Below are positions 1-9,583 of a DNA stretch of 64,000 bases, piece after piece. The notes beneath the pieces are model-generated. The model was not told the DNA's origin. It saw only the letters and a program-made list of their open reading frames with translations, and ran no database searches. The stretch covers positions 14,640,603 through 14,704,602 of the forward strand of contig JAULJL010000040.1 in the NCBI GenBank assembly GCA_030761205.1. The letters run 5' to 3'. Position 1 is the stretch's first letter; the number at the start of each line of letters is the position of its first letter. This DNA comes from Fremontodendron californicum. Taxonomy: Eukaryota > Streptophyta > Magnoliopsida > Malvales > Malvaceae. A program made the translations under genes and the position numbers.

Positions 1-316
1 GAACTATAACCAACTGGTTTGTTTCAAACGATGCTGTCTGAGAAACCTCGTTTATCTCAGCAATTTGAGATGGATCAGAAGACAAGAGATTGGAAATTGA
101 TGTAACGTTATTAAATAAAGGTTGGGATCTGAAAATAAGATAAGCTTGGCAACTCCTGTTTAAGCCATTACAAGTGTATCCAAGAACAGAATCTGAAGTA
201 TCTGGATTTGCACAATCTGTTGTTTTTCGTCCAACATAAGGTTGCTGAGCTTGTATCAAGAAATTACAACAAAATAAGGAGAGGGTTAAAAGAGAAATGA
301 GAGAGAAATAACCCAT
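1..316 (-). CDS. LysM receptor-like kinase, LYK4/LYK5 type (N-terminus only)
   Basis: The reading frame is open from an ATG at 316-314 to the window edge, 105 codons, so only the 5' end is present. It starts with a hydrophobic signal peptide (about residues 1-24, MGYFSLISLL...) followed by QQPYVGRKTTDC and a VLGYTCNG...SCQAYLIFRSQP stretch. The CxC-type cysteines and the SISNLL..DPSQIAEIN segment are typical of the first LysM region of LYK4/LYK5. In the family these are plasma-membrane, chitin-responsive receptor-like kinases that work with CERK1. The transmembrane segment and kinase domain would lie outside the window, so activity cannot be judged. The first ATG after upstream stops was chosen as the start. 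Family assignment is from remembered sequence similarity. Confidence 0.82.
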   Translation of the reverse strand, partial: MGYFSLISLLTLSLFCCNFLIQAQQPYVGRKTTDCANPDTSDSVLGYTCNGLNRSCQAYLIFRSQPLFNNVTSISNLLSSDPSQIAEINEVSQTASFETNQLVIV

Positions 317-1481
317 TGCGAAAATATAGGTTTATAGCTAAAATGTTTCTTTGATGGGTGAATATATTGGTTCTGGCAAAACTATGTGGAACTGAAGAAT
401 AGTCTAACATATTCCAGGGTGGAAGAGGGAGGATTGGTGGGCGCCTGAAACTTCCAGGAAATAGCACGTATTTTCTTTAAGGTTGTTTACCATTTCTTAA
501 GCTTGAATCTCGAAAGCAGTCTTCAGATACGTAACATCTAAATAATAATAATAATAATATATATATATATATATGGAATCACAAAATTGGATTTTGTTTT
601 GATTCATAAGTTGAATTTAGACATTAAATGTTAAATGATACAACCAGTCATGCATTTAAAAACAAAAATGATTGAAGTCCCATTCAACAATCCATCCATC
701 CATCCATCCATCCAAGGTTGACCAAATCCCTCTCTTTCAACTAAAGATGAGAACTTTATTGCGGTGGCTGCTGGTTGGTCATATGAAACTGTCAAAGCCA
801 CCAGAAAGTTCAACTTTTGAAATTATGATGTTGCTGATCCCAATTTGCCCATGCTCTTTTCTTGGAATTCAAAAGGTCTAAAGTCTATTGAAAGGCAAAT
901 GAAGCAAGGAGGTTACCTCTTCAATTTATAGTAAATAATTCAGATTTTGACTCAGCCAATGACCCAAGTTTCTCCATACGAATATATATATTTTTTAAAG
1001 TTTTTTCATATATTTAGAGAGTCATATCACTATACTCATGTCTGGATATGCATCGAACATGAATGTCGAACATGAATACTTAAAAAAAAAAATGAAAAAT
1101 CGGAACAACCATAACCATATCTAATGAAGGAAAAGTCGAGCAAGAAAACATTTCAATTTGTTGATAATGCCCAAAATGAAGTTTTTGCAAATGTTAGTAT
1201 ATAACATCTTATTTTGGTAATTCATGAGTAAAACTTGCTGCTCTGCTTCAACAATCCCATCTTTTTCTTCTTTAGGAAACATAATCTTATTTCTGTTTTC
1301 ATCTAGCAAGGCTATGTAAGGAACAAGCATATATTACAGCAGAGGTTGTCCAGAAAAAAAGTAGCTGAAACTCCCAATCCCAAAGCAAATGGTTGAAAAA
1401 GTTCATTCTCATTGTGCAGCTATAACAAAGCTCAAGATTAAGTAAAACAATGTTCTCCCAATGATACTATTTTCAATTCTT
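317..1481. other. Intergenic, LYK upstream and COR413 downstream
   Basis: No gene is supported here. It holds an (AT)n/(AAT)n tract near 541-575, a short CATC tandem repeat at about 691-713, and a decayed MITE copy at about 985-1112. A stretch at about 755-935 on + reads through with one internal stop and looks vaguely coding-like, but I do not recognise it and do not call it. Confidence 0.5.
985..1112 (+). repeat. Degenerate copy of the CTATGTT hAT-like MITE (family A)
   Basis: The 3' two thirds of family A is recognisable: an AAGTTTTTTCATATATTT core, a CATATC...CATGTCTGGATATGC block, and a mutated end reading ATCGGAACAACCATA. The 5' inverted repeat and the TSD cannot be defined. Confidence 0.6.
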
Positions 1482-3660
1482 TTAAGTAGCAAGATACAAT
1501 ATTGTAAAGAAGAATAAGCAAGCTATACCAAACCAATAACCAAAGCAATAACAATTACATTGACAATTCTCCAATCCTCCGATTCCACGGATTTCTGTTA
1601 CGATAAGTAAAATCGCAATCACGAGACACACGATGCCAGGTACAATATCATCTCGCAATCTATCCGCAAGCCAATCAGGTGTAACGACAAATAGGATGAA
1701 ACGGGAAACTGTTACATACAACCAACAAAAATCATAATCCGAGGGGAAAATGTGAAACAGTCATATTATTACCCCCAATATGTATTAACAACCAACTGAT
1801 TTGTTAAAAATCTTGTTTCTAACCTGGAAATGTTTGAGGAAAAAACAGGTTTGAAGCAACAGCAAGAAAGGCAACCCAGCAACCAAATTGCCCTCTGCAT
1901 CATTATGTGAGAAATTTTACTAAAACATAACACTATAAAACAAAGGCTAATCGACCGAGATAAATGTTGAATATCGACAAGCACCTTAAGAGTTTGAAGA
2001 GTACGGTTGGGAAACTAGTGAAGAGATATAATACTAGGAGGTTAGTCTGCATGTGTGATCTCCGTCCTGTTCGGTTCATGAGTAATAAAAATCTGTAGGG
2101 AAAGCAAGTAATACACAAAAAATGTTTGAATAAGGAAACAGCTTAAACAGCAGACTGAGTTTTTTGTTCATAGACAATCTTAGAAATGGCTCATTGATGG
2201 AACTGAAGCCTTCTTATGGAAAACATAAGTCATGGACAAAGAAAATTTTGAATGAAGATTTCATTCAAATATGTAGGCATACCACATCCCTATGTTACTC
2301 GGACTCGGGTGTGAGTGTCGGATACGGGTATGTGTCCGACACGGGTATGTTCAATTTTTTCTAAGTTTTTCCATGTATTTGGAAGGTCCTTGGAGGATCA
2401 TATCCCCATACCTATGTCCGGATATATGTCGGACACGAAGACTTCAAAAAAAATGAAGAGTCGGAGCAACATAGCCACATACTACTTTCTTATCCAAGCA
2501 TGTTCAAGGCATGCATGACGATAATTAAATGATGAAGGCAACAGATCTAACAACTATTTCTGGGTGTATTTAGAAATTGTTTAGTCCTTCTCCAGTAAAT
2601 ACAAAGTCTATTTTCATGTTTGTTTATGATATAATTCTCCAGGATTAGTTTGTTTGAGCCTATGTTGCTCCGACTCTTCATTTTTCTTGAAGTACTCATG
2701 TCCGACACATATTCGGACATAGGTATGAGAATATGACCCTCCAAATACATGAAAAAACTTAGAAAAAAATTGAACATACCCGTGTCGGACACATACCCGT
2801 ATCCGACACTCACACCCGAGTCCGAGTAACATAAGTTTGAGCATTTCTCAAGTTTATAGAGTCAAATGGACTTAATAAATGTCCTATCTGCTGGAGTTTG
2901 GTTCTTGTTGACCAATCTCTTTTTGGTGAATTATGTCTCTTGTATCTCCTACTCTTTCTTTTCTGCTTATTTTTATTTGCCAGCATATCTGATTCTGATA
3001 CTAAACCCTTTCCCACTATTTCAGCATCCCCAAAGCCTTCAAAACCTAGCCTTTTTATCTTATCCTTGTTAGAATTTTAAACCCCCAAAGCAAAGCATCC
3101 TCAAACTTTAAACCTTAAACACAGAAAAAAAGTAGCTGAATTACAGAAATCCTATGCACTAAAATTGCCAGATTGCCAGCATTTCTGGTTAAGGAGAATA
3201 TCACTAAAATTTACATTACTTTGATCCATTCAAAGTTACCATTTGCTACAGCCAAAAATACAGCAGCCCCAACTATTAACCTACATAACCATTCATCTCT
3301 GACATCAAAAAGCAACCAAAACCGCGTTTTCATCTAAAAATTAAAGATAAATAACTCATCTTACTCAATCTTACAACCAAATTCAACATCTTTGAACAAT
3401 TCTTGGAACCAAAAAAAAGAAAAAGCTAACTTTACAAACCCCATTAATTAACCGAAGAAAAAAAGAAAGGGAAGATAATCAATGCAATAATATGGAAAGG
3501 AAACTTAATTAAGAAAGCAAGAACTGGGTTGACTGACTCACAAAGCAAAAATGGTGCCACCCCATTGAAAAGCGGATCGAGCCTGAGTAGATCCAAAACC
3601 CGAATTTGCAAAACTAGAGTTCACTTTCATCTCCATCTCTGCCAATACTAAAGTAACCAT
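1482..3660 (-). CDS. COR413-type (cold-regulated 413) multipass membrane protein
   Basis: Four exons join in frame: 3660-3542, 2092-1985, 1894-1824 and 1708-1482 (525 nt, 174 aa), each junction with GT-AG. The product matches the WCOR413/COR413 family. Exon 2 gives a hydrophobic FLLLMNRTGRRSHMQTNLLV segment, exon 3 starts RGQFGCWVAFLAVASNLFF, and exon 4 has TPDWLADRLRDDIVPGIVCL and EIRGIGG followed by a last hydrophobic helix. Family members are plasma- or thylakoid-membrane proteins of unknown biochemistry, induced by cold and ABA. Length is slightly below the usual 190-220 aa. Three ATGs lie near the start (3660, 3636, 3630); the first was used. Intron 1 (1449 bp) carries two MITEs in opposite orientation. 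Assigning it to the plasma-membrane subgroup is tentative. Confidence 0.85.
2290..2474 (+). mobile_element. hAT-like MITE family A, copy 1 (COR413 intron 1)
   Basis: Element of 185 bp. Its inverted ends are CTATGTTACTCGGACTC and the complement of CTATGTTGCTCCGACTC. Flanks are CCACATCC (2282-2289) and CCACATAC (2475-2482), an 8-bp TSD with one mismatch. There is no coding capacity; short ORFs through it are artefacts. Confidence 0.9.
2660..2834 (-). mobile_element. hAT-like MITE family A, copy 2 (COR413 intron 1)
   Basis: Element of 175 bp in the opposite orientation to copy 1, with a perfect 8-bp TSD GTTTGAGC at 2652-2659 and 2835-2842. The last base of the end has mutated (CATAA for CATAG). 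Confidence 0.93.
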
Positions 3661-3851
3661 TTTTTTTCTTTTTCTTTTAATGTTTATCAAAACTTTAAAA
3701 GAATCCTTCGACTCTAAAAAGTCTAAAACTCCTGTCCTGTCATTCCACTCAGCTTTGGAAATACGTTGTTGGCTTTGTCGCCTGTTGGTTCATGGGTTAG
3801 GATATCCAGAATCCAAAGTGTCTGTCTACCCGCAGGAGTTTATAACATGTG

Positions 3852-3857
3852 CACGTG
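3852..3857. promoter_or_regulatory. CACGTG G-box/ABRE core upstream of COR413
   Basis: A palindromic CACGTG in a GTGCACGTGGCAG context lies about 192 bp upstream of the COR413 start. ACGTG-core boxes bind bZIP/bHLH factors and often mediate ABA or stress response, which would suit this family. The functional link is inferred only. Confidence 0.4.
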
Positions 3858-4038
3858 GCAGATATGTAGCCCTTGGATATTTGATATCTCTGTTTCTTGA
3901 TATAGTTCCTCGTACAGTCGAATTGAATTCTCAAAAAATTTGGATAGATTTTTTTTGGATAAGTGTCAATTTATATATCCAAGAAGCAGAGAATATTTCT
4001 GCTACATCAAAACTGAAGAACATGCTACTCAGGTAGCT

Positions 4039-7000
4039 TTACATCAATGAAAGAAAAATAGAGTTGCTTAAGCCCCAATCAATACAAAGGTTAACATTTA
4101 CATTATCAAGTTCTAAGTTTTTTAAACCTACCAACTTGAATCTGATCTCCTCTTTAATGGTTTCAAAAACCTGCAATGGAGACTTGCATGGACTTCCATG
4201 TATCCTTCTATTCCTTTCTTTCCAGACGTGGTAAATGGTTGCATTCCAAGCAAGCTTGAGAATAGTTGTAAGCAATGATCTACCTTTGAGCTTCTGCATA
4301 GCCCATTCAAGCACATTGTTCCAACTACAACTTCGTACTTGCAACTGACATGACTGCATTACCTGCAACCAAACAGATTTGGAGAAGCTACATTCAAAGA
4401 ACAAGTGATCCCGGGTCTCTTGTTTAGAGAGGCAAAGCTTACAATTCACATCTACCTCGAACCCCCAGTTCAGAAGTCTCATGCTTGTAGGCAATCTGTT
4501 CAAAATGGTCATCCAGGAAATAAGGGAATGTTTAGGGATATGATGAGAATACCACAAAAGTCTATCCCATTGAACCTTCTGCTTCTTTGGTCTAATATCC
4601 TGCCACACTTTTGCAGCTGAGAAAGTGGTTCCAGGGAATTTCCAAATCCATCTTCCATCTTGATGGCTAATGAACTGGTTGGCCAAGTGCCTCAATTTTA
4701 AGAGTTTTTTCCAGGTCCAACTATTACCCTGAGCTTCAGTAAGCTCCCAAAATGACCTTTCCTTAAGAACATAAGCATGGATCCAAGCTATCCACAGAGA
4801 GCCCGATCTGAAGAACAAGGCCCATATATGCTGCAGAAAACATGCCTGGTTCCAAATGAAAAGGTTTTTAATGCCCAGGCCTCCTTCAGACTTTGGGAAA
4901 CAAATATCCTGCCAACCCACTTTTGCTCCTCTTGCAGATGAGTCACTACCAGTCCAAAGGAACCTTGTGAGCAACTGATTCAGCTTATTCAGGACAAATT
5001 TTGGCAGTATGAAGTGTCTGGTCCAGTAATTCTGAATGTTCAACAAAACTGACTGGATGAGCTGAAGCCTGCCAGCATATGAAAGCAACTTAGCAGACCA
5101 ATTCCCTATTCTTGCTGTCACTTTCTCAAGAAGAGGTGCGCAGTCCCTTGCTGTCAGCTTCCTAGTGACTAATGGTACCCCCAGATAACGAACAGGTAAG
5201 GATCCCAGCCTAAATCCAGTAGTTTGGGAGATCAGCTGTAAAGATTCATCGTTTAAGCCTGAAGAGAATAGCTCACTTTTGGCACAATTCAATTGCAACC
5301 CTGACATTGAATAGAAGGCTTGAAGTATATTTTGAACCCCAGAGATGGATTCCAGGTTGCCTTTTGTGAAGATAAGCAAATCATCTGCAAAACAGAGATG
5401 AGTAAGGCTAATCTTTTTGCATTTTGGATGGAATGCAAAAACTCCCATGCTAGCTGCAGTGTTCAAAAGTTTGGAAAGCACATTCATGGATAAAACAAAT
5501 AAGTAGGGAGAAATGGGATCCCCTTGACGAATACCCCTTGCTCCTGGAAAATAACCAGCTAGCCCTCCATTGATTGACAAAGAAAATCTGGGAGTTGTTA
5601 AGCAGCAGCTGATCCATTCAACAAATTCCTTAGGAAATCCCATAGCATCAAGAACAGAAATGATAAAATCCCAATTCAAAGTGTCAAAGGCCTTTTGAAG
5701 ATCCACCTTGAGAGCACACCTTGGGGAGAGAGAGGATCTATTATATCCTCTCACCAGTTCCTGGGCCATTAGGATGTTATCTGTAATGCTTCTGCCCTCT
5801 ATGAAAGCATTTTGATTATGACTGATAAGGGAGCCTAGGTATTGCTTTAGCCTGTTAGCCAGTATTGAAGTTATACATTTGTAAACCACTGAGCAGCAAG
5901 AGATGGGCCTGTAATCTTTAATGCTTCTAGGACTTTGACTTTTAGGCACAAGAGCAATGATAGTGGAATTGAAAGCTGGGTGAAGGTCACCAGAATTGAA
6001 GAAACTAAGCACAGCAGCTGTCAAGTCATCGCCTACAATGTCCCAAGAAGTCTTGAAGAAATGAGAAGTGTACCCATCTGGACCAGGGGCCTTATCCCCT
6101 TTGATGGCAAACATAGCTTTCTTGATTTCCTCCGCAGTCACTTCTTTTTTTAAGCTTGCTTGTTCATCTTCAGTGAGGGAAACCTGTATAAGTTCTTCCA
6201 GGAATTCTTTGGAGCTGCTAGTGACATTAGCATCAGCTGTTCCTAGAATTTTGATAAAGTAGGAAACTGAGTTATCAACTATTTGTGAGTAGGAGTCAAG
6301 CCTGTTACCTTCCTCATCATACAGCACTCTAATTGTATTCCTAGGGTGTTTGGCTGCTACCATCCGGTGAAAGAATCTGGTATTCTGGTCGCCTTCTTGG
6401 ATCCATTGTACCCTTGATTTTTGCCTGAAATGACTCTCTTCAGCAAGCTGTAACTCAATGAATTCTTGTGATACTGCTCTTTCCTTTTCAAGTAAAACAG
6501 TGGAGGGATGATCCAGCATAGCAATCTGAATAGAATCAAGTTCTTTCCTTTTTATCGCCACTTTATCTGAGATACTCCCAAAGTGTGTGACATTGAAATG
6601 TCTTAGAACTTGCTTAAGTCGCCTTAGTTTCTTATAAAGACGAACCATAGGGGTCCCTGGAACCTGTTCCTTCCAAGAGCAATCCACCACCTCTAAGAAT
6701 TCAGAGTGCCTAGCCCAGTGATTGAAGAACTTGAATGGCTTTGGTGGGGAGTGTCCGAGTAAGCATGGCTTCACCAGAGCAGGGCAGTGGTCGGAAATTT
6801 CTGGAGCAAGGAATTCAACATAAGAATTGGAGAAGCAAGAGAGCCACGCTTCATTTATAAGAACTCGATCAAGCTTTTTAGCAATGAAGCCCTCAATTTG
6901 ATTATTTGTCCAGGTGAGGAGAGGACCAGAAAATGCATGATCAAAGATAGACAGATGCTGCAAACATTCCCTGAAATCCGTAATATCAGAGTTCAAAGAG

Positions 7001-7464
7001 TGGGAGCCAATAGAGTTAGAACTCTCAGAAGGAGAAGCAATAATATTGAAGTCGCCTGCAATCAGCCAAGGGTTATTTGAAATTGAACAGTGGAGGAAGT
7101 GAAGGTGTCTCCATAAGCTACGTCTATCAGATCCCTCATTACTAGCATAAACAACAGTAAGGTAAACTTCATGGTCATTGAGGGTGAATTTACAAGTGAT
7201 GCTTTGACTTGTAACTCTCATCAAGTCCACCTGCAGGTGATTATTCCATAGGAACCAGATCCTACCATTATAGGCTTCTGAATAGTTGTGATAAAGATTC
7301 CAACTAGGAAAATTCTTGTCAAGGATTTTCTGCATGTTATTCTCTTTGACTCTAGTTTCTAATAGGCAAACTACTTCCACATTCAGTCTTTGTATCCTCC
7401 TAACTACTTCTCTTTGTTTTAGAGGATTGTTTAATCCTCTAACATTCCAAAATAAGAAATTCAA
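4039..7464 (-). CDS. LINE ORF2: endonuclease and reverse transcriptase polyprotein
   Basis: 1141 aa. The N-terminus is an AP-type endonuclease (exo/endo/phosphatase fold): NVRGLNNPLKQ at the start, a LLETRVKE block, AGDFN and a later SDHCPALV. The central part is a non-LTR reverse transcriptase with APGPDGYTSHFF, a KAFDTLNWDF motif, RQGDPISPYLF and the catalytic FADD at residues 692-695. The C-terminus is a zinc-binding RVT domain (C-x2-C...H...C pattern around CKLCLSKQETRDHLFFEC). I see no clear RNase H domain, which some plant LINEs carry. The frame is fully open and the visible catalytic residues are intact, so the copy is young or still competent. The start ATG overlaps the ORF1 stop as ATGA. 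Confidence 0.95.
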   Translation of the reverse strand: MNFLFWNVRGLNNPLKQREVVRRIQRLNVEVVCLLETRVKENNMQKILDKNFPSWNLYHNYSEAYNGRIWFLWNNHLQVDLMRVTSQSITCKFTLNDHEVYLTVVYASNEGSDRRSLWRHLHFLHCSISNNPWLIAGDFNIIASPSESSNSIGSHSLNSDITDFRECLQHLSIFDHAFSGPLLTWTNNQIEGFIAKKLDRVLINEAWLSCFSNSYVEFLAPEISDHCPALVKPCLLGHSPPKPFKFFNHWARHSEFLEVVDCSWKEQVPGTPMVRLYKKLRRLKQVLRHFNVTHFGSISDKVAIKRKELDSIQIAMLDHPSTVLLEKERAVSQEFIELQLAEESHFRQKSRVQWIQEGDQNTRFFHRMVAAKHPRNTIRVLYDEEGNRLDSYSQIVDNSVSYFIKILGTADANVTSSSKEFLEELIQVSLTEDEQASLKKEVTAEEIKKAMFAIKGDKAPGPDGYTSHFFKTSWDIVGDDLTAAVLSFFNSGDLHPAFNSTIIALVPKSQSPRSIKDYRPISCCSVVYKCITSILANRLKQYLGSLISHNQNAFIEGRSITDNILMAQELVRGYNRSSLSPRCALKVDLQKAFDTLNWDFIISVLDAMGFPKEFVEWISCCLTTPRFSLSINGGLAGYFPGARGIRQGDPISPYLFVLSMNVLSKLLNTAASMGVFAFHPKCKKISLTHLCFADDLLIFTKGNLESISGVQNILQAFYSMSGLQLNCAKSELFSSGLNDESLQLISQTTGFRLGSLPVRYLGVPLVTRKLTARDCAPLLEKVTARIGNWSAKLLSYAGRLQLIQSVLLNIQNYWTRHFILPKFVLNKLNQLLTRFLWTGSDSSARGAKVGWQDICFPKSEGGLGIKNLFIWNQACFLQHIWALFFRSGSLWIAWIHAYVLKERSFWELTEAQGNSWTWKKLLKLRHLANQFISHQDGRWIWKFPGTTFSAAKVWQDIRPKKQKVQWDRLLWYSHHIPKHSLISWMTILNRLPTSMRLLNWGFEVDVNCKLCLSKQETRDHLFFECSFSKSVWLQVMQSCQLQVRSCSWNNVLEWAMQKLKGRSLLTTILKLAWNATIYHVWKERNRRIHGSPCKSPLQVFETIKEEIRFKLVGLKNLELDNVNVNLCIDWGLSNSIFLSLM

Positions 7465-8759
7465 TGAGAAGTTAGGGGAGAATTACCTCTCGAGGTAGAT
7501 ATGACTACCTTATCTCTCTTACCTTTATCAATTGGCCCTTTCCTCTTGCTTTTCAGTGTTTTCATTAAGTCTGCAACACCAGCAGAAGCTGCTCTAGGTT
7601 GTCTTTGGCAACTCGCACTCTCAGTGGTGTCTTTATGACCAACCGAAACATTGTCCTTCTCGGTGTCATCATTCTGCTCCAAGATAGCAAATCTATTGAT
7701 AGAACTAGAACTTGCTGTTAATTGACCTGCAGCCTGACTGAAAGAGGATTTGGTAATACTACCACTTCTTTTATCACTATCAACAACAGCTTGTACATTG
7801 CCTGCCTTAATAGCCTGATCAGTGAATTCTTCATGACCCTTGCTACTCTCTTCTGGGTAGTAACTTTTATCTTCATGTCCTCTGCAACTTTCTTCTACTC
7901 TTCCCCTGTCAGTCTGAACCTTTGGCATCCAAACTTTCCCTGTAGCTACTACAGGTTTTTTGGGACAGAGCTTATCAATGTGACCAAAAATTTTACAATA
8001 AGAACACTTCTGTGGTAGCCAAGGAACTTCCACCTGAACTGTAACAACAGTACCATCATTAAGCAACACTTCAATAGTTTGTGGAAGCTCAGAATCAGCC
8101 TTAATCTCGACACAAATTTTTGCATAAGCCAGGCGTTGCTGAGCTGCAGTTATCTTATCCATGTAGAGTGGAATACCAATTGCACTAGCAATATAACTCA
8201 AACCCTTCTTTGTAAAGAGCTCAAGAGGGATTCCTCTTAGATGAACCCAAATTGGAAGTTTATCCATGCTAAATTCAAGGGTTTTCATACCTGGCTCCCA
8301 TTTTCTGACAATGAGGGGCTTGTTCTGAATGTGCCAAGGTCCAGATTCAAGAACTCTATCCCTAGTCTCAAGATTTGAAAACTGAATAATAAAAAGATTC
8401 ATACCAGCAGGTTTGATTTCAACAGGACTGTCCTTACCCCATAACAAAGAGACCAATCTCTGAAAAAGACTGAAATTGGGGATTTTGCCAATGAATTGGG
8501 CGACCAATGCATTCTGCCATTGACATATACCTTCCTCAAAAACATCGTTTGGAGGTTGCACTGAAATTGCTCCATTCTTGATTTGAGGGGCAAAATATTG
8601 CAAAGAATTATCACTAGAAACAGAGAAGATTTTTCTCCAATCAAGGGAAGCATTGATAGTCGTTTCAGATCTGTCACCATCAGGAATTGTCCCCCTCCTG
8701 TTCTGCTCGGAGCTTGTCAAATGAGGAAAATCCTCCACGCCACCATTAACATTCGCCAT
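7461..8759 (-). CDS. LINE ORF1: DUF4283/CCHC nucleic-acid-binding protein
   Basis: 432 aa. The N-terminal half has the DUF4283 layout (FQRLVSLLWGKDSPVEIKP, DRVLESGPWHIQNKPLIVRKWEPG, LPIWVHLRGIPLEL). A CCHC knuckle CSYCKIFGHIDKLC follows, then a low-complexity polar tail ending RGNSPLTSH. In plant L1-type elements this protein is the Gag-like RNA chaperone that packages the element RNA. The stop codon TGA (7463-7461) overlaps the ORF2 start in ATGA, which suggests termination-reinitiation. That mechanism is inferred. Confidence 0.92.
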   Translation of the reverse strand: MANVNGGVEDFPHLTSSEQNRRGTIPDGDRSETTINASLDWRKIFSVSSDNSLQYFAPQIKNGAISVQPPNDVFEEGICQWQNALVAQFIGKIPNFSLFQRLVSLLWGKDSPVEIKPAGMNLFIIQFSNLETRDRVLESGPWHIQNKPLIVRKWEPGMKTLEFSMDKLPIWVHLRGIPLELFTKKGLSYIASAIGIPLYMDKITAAQQRLAYAKICVEIKADSELPQTIEVLLNDGTVVTVQVEVPWLPQKCSYCKIFGHIDKLCPKKPVVATGKVWMPKVQTDRGRVEESCRGHEDKSYYPEESSKGHEEFTDQAIKAGNVQAVVDSDKRSGSITKSSFSQAAGQLTASSSSINRFAILEQNDDTEKDNVSVGHKDTTESASCQRQPRAASAGVADLMKTLKSKRKGPIDKGKRDKVVISTSRGNSPLTSH

Positions 8760-8938
8760 TGCAGGGGATTAAGTAAGATTTTTTATTTTTATTTTTATTT
8801 TTTCGATGGTGAGAGGGTTGTCGCAAGCCAAAAGTCCGGCGAGGAGTGCTTCACCAATGTCTGCGGTGTAGGAGGAACAACAGCAGCCACCACGAAAATC
8901 TTTTTTTTTTTTTTTTTCCGGAATCAACTCAGGGAGAA

Positions 8939-9583
8939 ATGGCTCAAAGAACCGAAAAAGAAGAGACCGATTTCAAGGTACCTGAAACCTTGACGCCATG
9001 CATTAACAATTGTGGGGTTACGGGGAACCCAGCCACCAACAACATGTGCCAGAAATGTTTTAGTGCCACAACGGCCACATCCTCTTCCTCCTCCTCTTCC
9101 ACCACAATCACCTCTCCTTCCGCCACCGGTGCTTCTAGTTCTGGTGGAGCCTCAATTCTCAAATTCCTCGATGACCAATCATTGAGATCTACCCCGTCTC
9201 ATTCACTGGTTCAGGATCCGCGCTGTTCGGCGGAAGACAATAAGCGCTTCAACCTTCTCCGCCATAGCTTGGGTCCCAGATCTGAAATGGCTTCACAGCA
9301 AATAGCAAGTCATCGAGAAGAGGCTGAGATCTACCATGGGGCGGCTCTTTGCAAGCAAAAGTCGGTGGAGCTCCTAAGCAAGTTCCGTCTGCCCAAAGGA
9401 CTGCCGCCTTTGAACGATCTCGTCGAGGTCGGGTGCAACTGGACCACGGGGTTCGTTGATTCGCTCTCTAATTGTTGTGCAGCTTTCCTTCTTCCCACGG
9501 GACGAAGGAAGAAACGAAAGCGTCTGATGAAGAAGAATCAGGGCTTGTTTGGATCTGGATCTGGAGGAGGGGCTGGAGGCTGA
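8939..9583 (+). CDS. Chimeric A20 zinc finger (SAP-like) fused to a DUF538 fragment
   Basis: 214 aa from the ATG at 8939. Residues about 1-110 match plant stress-associated proteins: KVPETLTPCINN start and an A20 finger with C-x3-C-x11-C-x2-C spacing (CINNC...MCQKC), then a Ser/Thr-rich linker and LKFLDDQSLRSTPSHSL. The AN1 finger expected after this is missing. At M117 (ATG 9287) the sequence switches in frame to the start of a DUF538 protein (MASQQIASHREEAEIYHG, LCKQKSVELL, LPKGLPPLNDLVEVG, TTGFV to about residue 173). The last 40 residues (CAAFLLPTGRRKKRKR...) match neither family as I know them. This may be an exon-shuffled gene or a pseudogene made of fragments; transcription is unknown. 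The LINE lies immediately upstream. Confidence 0.75.
   Translation: MAQRTEKEETDFKVPETLTPCINNCGVTGNPATNNMCQKCFSATTATSSSSSSSTTITSPSATGASSSGGASILKFLDDQSLRSTPSHSLVQDPRCSAEDNKRFNLLRHSLGPRSEMASQQIASHREEAEIYHGAALCKQKSVELLSKFRLPKGLPPLNDLVEVGCNWTTGFVDSLSNCCAAFLLPTGRRKKRKRLMKKNQGLFGSGSGGGAGG

Larger units (their letters stand above)
4039..8900 (-). mobile_element. L1-type LINE retrotransposon with two open ORFs
   Basis: ORF1 (8759-7461) and ORF2 (7464-4039) lie head to tail on the minus strand with no internal stop. A short 5' leader probably reaches about 8900, where there is a run of about 17 T on +. The 3' end was not fixed: candidate poly(A) tails (T-runs on +) are at about 3956-3963 and 3659-3679. 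I could not find a convincing target-site duplication, so the limits are approximate. The element sits between COR413 and the A20/DUF538 gene, which are divergently transcribed. Confidence 0.88.

Noticed and set aside
755..935. Coding-like stretch on +
   Set aside because: Contains an in-frame stop, no recognised family and no splice-supported context.
3680..4036. 118-codon plus-strand ORF
   Set aside because: It lies over the COR413 leader/upstream region and the LINE 3' end on the opposite strand, with no recognised domain.
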